Source: Candidatus Planktophila sp. (GTDB lineage: Bacteria > Actinomycetota > Actinomycetes > Nanopelagicales > Nanopelagicaceae). From it: a stretch of DNA of 13,607 bases. This document shows, piece by piece, positions 7,161 to 13,607 of this stretch. Position 1 is the stretch's first letter. Every line of letters starts with the position of its first letter. The notes under the pieces are model-generated. The model had not been told where the DNA came from and searched no databases. It saw only the letters and a list, made by a program, of their open reading frames with translations. A program made the position numbers and the translations under genes. The stretch covers positions 1 to 13,607 of the forward strand of contig JAHECV010000067.1 in NCBI GenBank assembly GCA_024641555.1, written 5' to 3'.

Positions 7161-7526
7161 GTGACCGGTAATCCATATATTCCGATTCTGGCGATCGCCG
7201 CAGTGGGTTTTGGCTTCGCTGCATTTTCTATCGTCGCCGCCGCCGTTTCAGGTCCTGCGCGCTATAACCGAGCAAAGCTCGAAGCGTACGAATGCGGAAT
7301 CGAACCTTCACCACAAGCAGCACAAGGTGGACGTTTTCCGGTCAAATACTTTTTAACTGCAATGCTCTTTATCATCTTTGATATTGAAATCGTTTTCCTT
7401 TATCCATGGGCTGTCACATTCGATCAACTTGGACTATTCGGTTTAGTTGAAATGGCAATCTTCATCGCAACAGTATTTGTCGCTTACGCATACGTTTGGC
7501 GTCGTGGAGGTCTCGAATGGGATTAG
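7161..7526 (+). CDS. nuoA: NADH-quinone oxidoreductase subunit A (NuoA)
   Basis: Membrane subunit of respiratory complex I (ND3 homologue), sitting next to the quinone-binding site. The 121 residues hold three predicted transmembrane helices at about 7-29, 64-84 and 93-113. The loop after helix 1 carries YECGIEP (43-49), whose cysteine (C45) corresponds to the flexible ND3 loop cysteine. Helix 2 contains the conserved acidic pair in [12 protein letters not shown] (73-84; D74, E76). The GTG start at 7161 is the only one that keeps the whole first helix with a short lead. Its 3' end overlaps nuoB by 10 bases. It is the first gene of the complex I operon, 40 bases after menG. Confidence 0.96.
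   Translation: MTGNPYIPILAIAAVGFGFAAFSIVAAAVSGPARYNRAKLEAYECGIEPSPQAAQGGRFPVKYFLTAMLFIIFDIEIVFLYPWAVTFDQLGLFGLVEMAIFIATVFVAYAYVWRRGGLEWD
7506..7510 (+). promoter_or_regulatory. Ribosome binding site of nuoB (decides the start)
   Basis: GGAGG inside the nuoA coding region, six bases before ATG 7517. It sets the nuoB start there and not at the upstream in-frame TTG (7496). Confidence 0.7.
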
Positions 7527-8071
7527 AAGAAAAATTACCTAGCGGAATTGTTCTGACATCAGTTGAGAAACTCGCAGGTTATATGCGAAAGAATTCACTT
7601 TGGCCAGCAACATTTGGTTTGGCATGTTGTGCAATTGAGATGATGGCTGCAGGAGCAGGTCGTTACGACTTGGCACGTTTTGGTATGGAAGTTTTCCGCG
7701 CATCTCCACGGCAAGCAGATTTGATGATCGTCGCAGGTCGCGTTTCAAATAAAATGGCTCCAGTGCTTCGCCAGATCTACGATCAAATGGCTGCACCGAA
7801 GTGGGTTATCGCAATGGGTGCATGTGCATCATCTGGTGGAATGTTTAATAACTACGCGATTGTTCAGGGTGTAGATCACGTAGTACCAGTTGATATTTAT
7901 CTTCCAGGTTGTCCACCACGTCCAGAAATGTTGATGGATGCAATTCTTAAATTGCACGATCAGATTTATGACGAAAAACTAGGACCTAACCGCGAAAAGG
8001 TGATTAAAGAAGTTGAAGCCGCAGCTATGGCCGCTGTTCCAACCCATCAGTTAAAGGGGTTGTTGGCTTAA
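7517..8071 (+). CDS. nuoB: NADH-quinone oxidoreductase subunit B (NuoB)
   Basis: Cytoplasmic connecting subunit of complex I that binds cluster N2, the last iron-sulfur centre, which hands electrons to the quinone. The 184 residues contain the N2 cysteines: the adjacent pair in [10 protein letters not shown] (C37, C38), C103 in GACASSG and C132 in GCPPRPE. The [20 protein letters not shown] segment (54-73) is the conserved region next to the quinone channel. ATG 7517 is chosen because of the GGAGG six bases upstream and because family members begin MGLEEKLP. Translation from the upstream TTG would add seven unconserved residues. It overlaps nuoA by 10 bases, and its TAA directly abuts the nuoC ATG. 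Confidence 0.97.
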   Translation: MGLEEKLPSGIVLTSVEKLAGYMRKNSLWPATFGLACCAIEMMAAGAGRYDLARFGMEVFRASPRQADLMIVAGRVSNKMAPVLRQIYDQMAAPKWVIAMGACASSGGMFNNYAIVQGVDHVVPVDIYLPGCPPRPEMLMDAILKLHDQIYDEKLGPNREKVIKEVEAAAMAAVPTHQLKGLLA

Positions 8072-8719
8072 ATGTCTGAAGATCAGCAGAAAAATCAACA
8101 CGGAATGTTCGGCGCTGCCGGCACGGGGGATACCTCAGGCTATGGTGGTCTTGTACGTGCAACTGCTGCGGCAGGTTCATCACAGCGCCCTTACGGCGGT
8201 TACTTCGATCAAGTTGCTGATGATCTAGAGCGCGCATATCCAGATTTTGCAGATGCCATCGAACGAGTTGTTGTTGATCGTGGCGAGTTAACACTTCACA
8301 TCAAGCGCGAGCGTTTAGTTGAAGTTGCACTTATCTTGCGCGATAAATTGAAATTTGAAATGTCGATGGGTGTATCTGGTGTTCATTATCCAGAAGACAC
8401 TAATCGCGAACTACATGCCGTCTATCACTTGTTATCAGTGACGAATAATCAGCGCATTCGTTTGGAAGTTTCTGTTCCTGATACCGATCCACACATTCCT
8501 TCACTTGTTGAAGTTTGGGCTGGATCAAACTGGAACGAACGCGAAACGTATGACATGTTCGGAATCATCTTTGATGGCCACCCAGGTCTTACACGCATCT
8601 TGATGCCAGATGATTGGCAGGGACATCCACAACGTAAGGATTACGCGCTTGGCGGAATCGGCGTTGAATACAAGGGCGCTGTTACACCACCTCCATCAGA
8701 TCGGAGGTCTTACAAGTGA
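8072..8719 (+). CDS. nuoC: NADH-quinone oxidoreductase subunit C (NuoC)
   Basis: 30-kDa subunit of the complex I connecting module, separate from NuoD here and not fused as in E. coli. The 215 residues comprise an N-terminal actinobacterial-type extension ([18 protein letters not shown], 10-27) of unknown role, then the 30-kDa domain at about 65-195. The family signature is [20 protein letters not shown] (156-175), followed by [16 protein letters not shown] (176-191). A short C-terminal tail ends in [10 protein letters not shown]. The ATG follows the nuoB stop with no gap, and AAAGGGG at 8053-8059 is a possible, somewhat distant ribosome binding site. The stop overlaps the nuoD start (GTGA). 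Confidence 0.96.
   Translation: MSEDQQKNQHGMFGAAGTGDTSGYGGLVRATAAAGSSQRPYGGYFDQVADDLERAYPDFADAIERVVVDRGELTLHIKRERLVEVALILRDKLKFEMSMGVSGVHYPEDTNRELHAVYHLLSVTNNQRIRLEVSVPDTDPHIPSLVEVWAGSNWNERETYDMFGIIFDGHPGLTRILMPDDWQGHPQRKDYALGGIGVEYKGAVTPPPSDRRSYK
8703..8707 (+). promoter_or_regulatory. Ribosome binding site of nuoD
   Basis: GGAGG at the end of nuoC, eight bases before the GTG at 8716. It supports the non-ATG start that overlaps the nuoC stop. Confidence 0.6.
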
Positions 8720-10056
8720 GCACTTACACAGACCCGTATGCATCATCACGTGAGACAACAGAAGGCACCGTCTTCTCTGTCACCGGTGGCGATTGGGATT
8801 CACTCGTAACTGAAATTGGTCAGGCAAAAGAAGAACGCGTTGTTGTAAATATGGGTCCACAGCACCCATCAACTCACGGTGTACTTCGCTTAGTTCTAGA
8901 ACTCGAAGGCGAAACTGTTACCGAAGTGCGTTGTGGAATCGGTTACCTGCACACCGGTATCGAAAAGAACATCGAATTCCGCAACTGGACTCAGGCCACA
9001 ACCTTCGTAACTCGTATGGATTATTTGGCTCCGCTATTTAATGAAGCCGCTTACTGCCTAGGCGTTGAAAAGCTCCTCGGTATCACCAACGATGTGCCAG
9101 AAAAGGCGAACGTCATTCGCGTAATGATGATGGAGTTCAACCGAATTTCTTCACACATGGTTGCACTTGGTACCGGCGCACTCGAACTCGGTGCGCTTTC
9201 ACCAATGATTTTCTGCTTCCGCGAACGTGAAAAAGTTCTAGATATCTTCGAATTTATCTCTGGTTTGCGCATGAATATGGCCTACATCCGCCCAGGTGGA
9301 GTTGCTCAGGATCTTCCTGCTGGCGCCGTCGACAAGATTCTGGCAACAGTTAAAGATCTTCGCCATAGCTTTAAAGATAACGAGAAGTTGCTGGTTGGTA
9401 ACAGCATCTGGATGAAGCGCACCGAAGGTATTGGTTACCTAGATCTTGCTGGTGCGACAACTCTTGGCGTTACAGGTCCGGTTATTCGCGCAACTGGCTT
9501 ACCACTTGATCTTCGAAAGATTCAGCCTTATTCAGGTTACGAAAATTACAACTTCGATGTTGTAACAGCCGATACCTGCGATGTTTACGGTCGCTTCTTG
9601 ATTCGTGTAAACGAATTAGAGCAGTCACTTCGCATCATCGAACAATGTGCTGAAAAACTTAAATCACTTGAAGGTGCACCAGTAATGGTTGCTGACAAGA
9701 AGATTGCCTGGCCAGCACAACTTGCAATTGGTGCAGATGGAATGGGTAACTCACTTAACCACATCCGCGAAATCATGGGCACATCAATGGAGTCTTTGAT
9801 CCACCACTTCAAACTCGTCACCGAAGGTTTCCGTGTTCCGGCCGGTCAAGTTTATTCAGCGATCGAATCACCACGTGGCGAACTCGGTGCACATGTAGTT
9901 TCCGATGGTGGCACAAGGCCATACCGCGTTCACTTCCGTGAACCATCTTTCAATAACTTGCAATCAACATCTGCGATGTGCGAAGGCTCAATGGTTGCCG
10001 ACATCATCGGTGCGGTTGCATCAATTGATCCTGTGATGGGAGGCGTTGACCGCTAA
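8716..10056 (+). CDS. nuoD: NADH-quinone oxidoreductase subunit D (NuoD)
   Basis: 49-kDa subunit of complex I, related to the large subunit of NiFe hydrogenases; with NuoB it forms the quinone head-group site. The protein has 446 residues. [14 protein letters not shown] (46-59) holds the quinone-site histidine (H54 by spacing), and the conserved tyrosine is Y103 in [11 protein letters not shown]; the 49-residue distance matches the His38/Tyr87 pair of Thermus Nqo4. Other conserved parts are [11 protein letters not shown] (74-84), [10 protein letters not shown], and the C-terminal end in [11 protein letters not shown] with the usual arginine. No nickel-binding cysteines are present, as expected for NuoD. 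The GTG start overlaps the nuoC stop and follows GGAGG. The stop overlaps nuoE by one base (TAATG). Confidence 0.97.
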   Translation: MSTYTDPYASSRETTEGTVFSVTGGDWDSLVTEIGQAKEERVVVNMGPQHPSTHGVLRLVLELEGETVTEVRCGIGYLHTGIEKNIEFRNWTQATTFVTRMDYLAPLFNEAAYCLGVEKLLGITNDVPEKANVIRVMMMEFNRISSHMVALGTGALELGALSPMIFCFREREKVLDIFEFISGLRMNMAYIRPGGVAQDLPAGAVDKILATVKDLRHSFKDNEKLLVGNSIWMKRTEGIGYLDLAGATTLGVTGPVIRATGLPLDLRKIQPYSGYENYNFDVVTADTCDVYGRFLIRVNELEQSLRIIEQCAEKLKSLEGAPVMVADKKIAWPAQLAIGADGMGNSLNHIREIMGTSMESLIHHFKLVTEGFRVPAGQVYSAIESPRGELGAHVVSDGGTRPYRVHFREPSFNNLQSTSAMCEGSMVADIIGAVASIDPVMGGVDR

Positions 10057-10682
10057 TGGCTTACTCACCAGATCAGATCGAAGTAATGAATTCGATTATC
10101 AAACGCTACCCTCGTAGCCGCTCTGCCATCATGCCTTTGCTGCACTATGTGCAATCACTTGCGGGTTTTGTAACCAATGAAGGCATTGAAGAAATTGCAA
10201 AGTTACTTTCACTCGAAACCGCTGAAGTAACTGCCGTTGCTACTTTCTACACCCAGTACAAGCGCAAGCCAGTAGGCGAGTACCACGTCGGTGTTTGCAC
10301 CAATACTTTGTGCGCTGTTATGGGCGGAGATGCGATATTTGCAGCGCTAAAAGACCACCTTGGTGTTGAAAATGATGGCGTCACAGCAGATGGAAAAGTT
10401 TCACTCGAACACATCGAATGCAACGCGGCTTGCGATTATGCCCCAGTTGTAATGGCGAACTGGGAGTTCTATGACAACCAGAACGTTGAAAGTGCCAAAG
10501 ATTTAGTTGATTCAATGCGTAAAGGAACACCTAAGCCTCCAACACGTGGACCTAATTCTTTGGTCACTTGGAAAGAAGCTTCCGCAGTTCTCGCTGGATT
10601 AAATGACGGTAAAGCAAATGAAGGAATTCAAGCTGGCGAACCGACTCTTCTTGGATTAAAACTTTCGAAAGAGGGCAAGTAA
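10056..10682 (+). CDS. nuoE: NADH-quinone oxidoreductase subunit E (NuoE)
   Basis: 24-kDa subunit of the NADH dehydrogenase module, with a helical N-terminal region and a thioredoxin-like [2Fe-2S] domain (cluster N1a). The four ligands are C81 and C86 in VCTNTLCAVMGG, and C122 and C126 in IECNAACDYAPV. The N-terminus has YPRSRSAIMPLLHYVQ (18-33) and VATFYTQYKRKPVGEY (61-76), both typical. At 208 residues it is longer than E. coli NuoE (about 166). The extra C-terminal part after about 160 contains RGPNSLVTWKEASAVLAGL and ends in GLKLSKEGK, which resembles the tail common in actinobacterial NuoE. A GGGAGG 12 bases upstream may serve as ribosome binding site. It overlaps nuoD and nuoF by one base each. 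Confidence 0.96.
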   Translation: MAYSPDQIEVMNSIIKRYPRSRSAIMPLLHYVQSLAGFVTNEGIEEIAKLLSLETAEVTAVATFYTQYKRKPVGEYHVGVCTNTLCAVMGGDAIFAALKDHLGVENDGVTADGKVSLEHIECNAACDYAPVVMANWEFYDNQNVESAKDLVDSMRKGTPKPPTRGPNSLVTWKEASAVLAGLNDGKANEGIQAGEPTLLGLKLSKEGK

Positions 10683-11962
10683 TGACAAAACTAGCTCCCG
10701 TACTTTCTGCACATTGGGATGAGAAAGATTCATTCACAATTGATGCATACACACGTCATGGTGGTTACAAGGCCTCTGCAAAAGCACTTGCTATGGATCC
10801 AGATGCAGTAATTCAACTTGTAAAAGATTCAGGACTTCGCGGTCGTGGTGGCGCAGGCTTCCCAACCGGAATGAAGTGGGGCTTTATCCCACAAGGCGAC
10901 GATAAAGATCATTACTTGGTTGTAAATGCTGATGAATCCGAACCAGGAACCTGTAAAGACACACCACTTTTGATGGCTAACCCACACGTACTTATTGAAG
11001 GCTGCATCATCGCTTGCCACGCAATTCGTGCCAAGCATGCATTTATTTATATCCGTGGTGAAGTTACACATGTTGTTCGCCGTTTAAATCAAGCGATCGA
11101 AGATGCTTATAAAGCGGGCCACCTTGGAAAAGGAATTGATGTAGTTCTACACGTCGGGGCTGGCGCTTACATCTGCGGTGAAGAAACTGCTTTGCTTGAT
11201 TCACTTGAAGGATTCCGCGGTCAACCACGTCTTCGTCCACCATTCCCAGCGATTGCTGGTTTATATGCACGCCCAACTGTTGTAAATAACGTTGAATCAA
11301 TTTCCTCCGTTCCTGCGATCATCGCAAATGGCGCTGAGTGGTACCAAGCGATGGGCACTGAAAAATCAAAGGGAACAACGCTTTATTCACTATCTGGCCA
11401 CGTAAATAACCCAGGTCAATTTGAAGCACCTCTCGGAATTACCCTTCGTGAAATTCTTGAACTAGCTGGCGGCGTTCGCACCGGACACAAGTTGAAGTTC
11501 TGGACACCTGGTGGATCTTCGACTCCGTTGTTTACCGATCAACATTTAGATGTACCACTTGATTATGAAGGCGTATCTGCAGCGGGTTCAATGCTCGGTA
11601 CAAAGGCGCTACAAATTTTTGATGAAACAACCTGTGTTCTCCGCGCTGTTCTTCGCTGGACCGAGTTCTACAAGCACGAGTCATGCGGCAAGTGCACGCC
11701 ATGTCGCGAAGGCACATGGTGGTTGGTTCAGATTCTGCGTGATCTCGAAAATGGCGTTGGTACTGAAGCAGATCTAGCCAAGTTGCTCGATCTCTGCGAC
11801 AACATCATGGGCCGTTCATTCTGCGCGCTCGGTGATGGTGCAACTAGCCCAATTACATCTTCAATTAAATATTTCCGTGACGAGTACATAGCCCACTTAA
11901 CAAATGGGGGATGCCCATTCGATCCAGTTAAATCAACTCTCTTCTCTGGAGCAAACGCCTAA
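10682..11962 (+). CDS. nuoF: NADH-quinone oxidoreductase subunit F (NuoF)
   Basis: 51-kDa subunit that oxidises NADH, carrying FMN and the [4Fe-4S] cluster N3. The protein has 426 residues. The glycine-rich NADH/FMN loop is [16 protein letters not shown] (51-66); the FMN-contacting segment is NADESEPGT (82-90). A second conserved stretch is [19 protein letters not shown]. Cluster N3 ligands are C335, C338 and C341 in [12 protein letters not shown], and C381 in RSFCALGDG. The C-terminal FRDEYIAH is followed by a short actinobacterial-type tail ending in FSGANA. AAAGAGGG precedes the ATG by a few bases. It overlaps nuoE and nuoG by one base each (TAATG both times), so coupled translation of the E-F-G module is likely. 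Confidence 0.97.
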   Translation: MTKLAPVLSAHWDEKDSFTIDAYTRHGGYKASAKALAMDPDAVIQLVKDSGLRGRGGAGFPTGMKWGFIPQGDDKDHYLVVNADESEPGTCKDTPLLMANPHVLIEGCIIACHAIRAKHAFIYIRGEVTHVVRRLNQAIEDAYKAGHLGKGIDVVLHVGAGAYICGEETALLDSLEGFRGQPRLRPPFPAIAGLYARPTVVNNVESISSVPAIIANGAEWYQAMGTEKSKGTTLYSLSGHVNNPGQFEAPLGITLREILELAGGVRTGHKLKFWTPGGSSTPLFTDQHLDVPLDYEGVSAAGSMLGTKALQIFDETTCVLRAVLRWTEFYKHESCGKCTPCREGTWWLVQILRDLENGVGTEADLAKLLDLCDNIMGRSFCALGDGATSPITSSIKYFRDEYIAHLTNGGCPFDPVKSTLFSGANA

Positions 11963-13607
11963 TGACAACGACTCAAGAGAGCACAACCGCGCAAGCAGTA
12001 GAACTCATTACCGTCGTTATCGATGGCTTTGAAGTCAGCGTTCCTAAGGGCACGCTGGTAATTCGCGCCGCAGAAAAACTTGGAATTCAGATTCCCCGTT
12101 TCTGTGATCATCCACTTCTTGATCCAGTCGGTGCCTGTCGCCAGTGTCTAGTTGATATCGAAATCAATGGCCGAGCATTTCCAAAACCACAGGCTTCCTG
12201 CACTATTCCAGTAGAGCCAAATATGATCGTTAAGACTCAATTAACTTCACCAGTTGCTGAAAAAGCACAGCGCGGAGTCATGGAACTTCTACTTGTAAAC
12301 CACCCACTCGATTGCCCAGTTTGCGACAAGGGTGGCGAATGTCCATTGCAGAACCAAGCGATGAGCACCGGAAATGGCGAGACTCGTTTCGAAGGCGTAA
12401 AGCGCACATTTGAAAAGCCTGTTGCGATATCTTCACAAGTTCTTCTCGATCGCGAACGTTGTGTTCTCTGCGCACGTTGCACACGTTTCTCTGATCAAAT
12501 CGCGGGCGATCCATTTATTACTCTTAACGAACGCGGCGCTTTGCAGCAAGTTGGCATCTACGAGAACCAACCATTCGAGTCTTACTTCTCAGGTAACACT
12601 GTGCAGATCTGTCCAGTTGGTGCACTCACCGGAGCTGCTTATCGCTTCCGCGCTCGTCCATTTGATTTAGTTTCAACACCATCGGCTTGCGAACACTGCG
12701 CATCAGGTTGCGATATGCGCACCGATGTTCGTCGTGGAAAAACGCTTCGTCGCCTTGCTGGCGATGATGCGTCAGTTAACGAAGAATGGAACTGCGATAA
12801 GGGTCGCTGGGCATTTAAGTACGTAACTGAAGTTGATCGCTTAACAACCCCATTGGTTCGCGGTGCTGACGGAGTTCTTGCCCCAGCATCTTGGCCAGAG
12901 GCACTCGCTGCCGCGGCAGCTGGTCTAAAAGGCAAGCGAGCTGCAGTTCTAGTTGGTGGACGTGCGACAACTGAAGATGCTTACGGTTACAGCAAGTTTG
13001 CTCGTATTGCCCTTGGTACAAATGACATCGATTTCCGGGCACGCGTTTCATCTGATGAAGAGCGTGATTTCCTTGGTGCGAAAGTTGTTGGATCGGCAAC
13101 CACTTACCGCGATATCGACATCGCAGACCATGTTGTTCTAATTGGTTTCGAACCAGAAGAAGAATCACCAATCGTCTTCCTTCGCATCAACAAGCAGGTT
13201 CGCAAGCGCGCTCTTAAGGTCAGCGCAGTTGCCACCAAACTTTCGATCGGCGTCGAAAAGTTAAAGGCTGAATTTATTAAGGTCGCACCTGGTGCTGAAG
13301 GCGCTGCAGTCGCTGCACTTTCTCTAACTGGAAAGTCAGTTATCTTGGTCGGCGAACGCGCCGCTGAAACTAGCGGTCTACTTTCTACGGTCGCGCAATT
13401 GGCTGAAAAGTCTGGCGCAAAGTTGGCCTGGATCCCACGTCGCGCCGGTGAACGCGGCGCCCTTGAATCAGGCGCAATTGGCACACTTCTTCCAGGCGGT
13501 CGCCCAGTTGCAGATGCCGCAGCACGCGTAGATATCGCAACTGTTTGGGGAGTTCCATCGCTTCCAGCAAACGTAGGTCGCACAACTTCTGAAATTATTG
13601 ATGCGCT
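11962..13607 (+). CDS. nuoG: NADH-quinone oxidoreductase subunit G (NuoG), 3' end cut by window edge
   Basis: 75-kDa iron-sulfur subunit of complex I. The window holds 548 codons from ATG 11962; actinobacterial NuoG is usually near 800 residues, so about a third is missing. All cluster ligands are visible in order: [2Fe-2S] N1b at C48, C59, C62 and C80; [4Fe-4S] N5 at H114, C118, C121 and C127; N4 at C167, C170, C173 and C217; and the extra N7 site at C243, C246, C250 and C278. N7 is off the main electron path and is present in some bacteria, including E. coli and Thermus, but absent from mitochondrial complex I. From about residue 290 the molybdopterin-oxidoreductase-like domain begins. It is less conserved and shows no residues I could assign to a molybdenum site. 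The start overlaps nuoF by one base; CTGGAG lies about 11 bases upstream. Confidence 0.96.
   Translation, partial: MTTTQESTTAQAVELITVVIDGFEVSVPKGTLVIRAAEKLGIQIPRFCDHPLLDPVGACRQCLVDIEINGRAFPKPQASCTIPVEPNMIVKTQLTSPVAEKAQRGVMELLLVNHPLDCPVCDKGGECPLQNQAMSTGNGETRFEGVKRTFEKPVAISSQVLLDRERCVLCARCTRFSDQIAGDPFITLNERGALQQVGIYENQPFESYFSGNTVQICPVGALTGAAYRFRARPFDLVSTPSACEHCASGCDMRTDVRRGKTLRRLAGDDASVNEEWNCDKGRWAFKYVTEVDRLTTPLVRGADGVLAPASWPEALAAAAAGLKGKRAAVLVGGRATTEDAYGYSKFARIALGTNDIDFRARVSSDEERDFLGAKVVGSATTYRDIDIADHVVLIGFEPEEESPIVFLRINKQVRKRALKVSAVATKLSIGVEKLKAEFIKVAPGAEGAAVAALSLTGKSVILVGERAAETSGLLSTVAQLAEKSGAKLAWIPRRAGERGALESGAIGTLLPGGRPVADAAARVDIATVWGVPSLPANVGRTTSEIIDA

Noticed and set aside
13104..13583. 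Minus-strand open frame of 159 codons opposite nuoG
   Set aside because: It is a shadow of the nuoG frame; the Ala/Arg/Pro/Ser-rich translation is typical of antisense reading.
1..13607. Mobile elements, tRNA or rRNA genes, CRISPR arrays, phage genes
   Set aside because: No direct-repeat arrays, transposase or integrase motifs, or tRNA-like folds were recognised. The window is nearly fully occupied by housekeeping genes.

Overview
The window carries no plasmid, phage or insertion-sequence hallmarks. It reads as a chromosomal segment of a compact, moderate-GC actinobacterium. MenC, MenG and NuoA-G all have actinobacterial sequence character, for example the NuoC N-terminus, the NuoE C-terminal extension and the MenG start region. 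Hand counts of individual 60-base rows fall mostly between about 35 and 52% GC, genes abut or overlap, and intergenic space is tiny. This fits a streamlined planktonic actinobacterium such as the freshwater Nanopelagicales (acI) type. That placement is an inference from composition and layout, not a proven assignment.

Region 1 (1-6340) is a menaquinone cluster of the classical o-succinylbenzoate pathway, plus a vitamin transporter. menE (minus strand, last few codons outside the window) is divergent from the plus-strand operon menB-menC-menD. That operon collides tail to tail with a minus-strand operon, bioY-menF, in which the menD and menF stop codons overlap. MenF makes isochorismate, MenD makes SEPHCHC, MenC makes o-succinylbenzoate, MenE activates it to the CoA ester and MenB closes the naphthoquinone ring. 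bioY encodes the substrate-binding membrane subunit of a biotin ECF transporter and heads the menF operon. menH, the DHNA-CoA thioesterase and menA are not in the window.

Region 2 (6341-7120) is menG, the demethylmenaquinone C-methyltransferase that finishes the quinone. It is read on the plus strand, divergent from bioY, and is richer in GC (about 58% over 600 counted bases) than its neighbours.

Region 3 (7161-13607) is the start of the respiratory complex I operon, nuoA-B-C-D-E-F-G, with nuoG cut by the window edge. Successive genes overlap by 1 to 10 bases or abut exactly, so they are very probably co-transcribed and translationally coupled. All expected iron-sulfur cysteines, the FMN/NADH motifs and the quinone-site residues are visible. 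The quinone made by region 1 and finished by MenG is the likely electron acceptor of the complex in region 3.

I found no undescribed system here. The most informative details are: a MenB with the glycine (bicarbonate-type) active site rather than the mycobacterial aspartate type; the unusual composition of menG; a probable leaderless promoter for nuoA; and the placement of bioY inside the menaquinone cluster.
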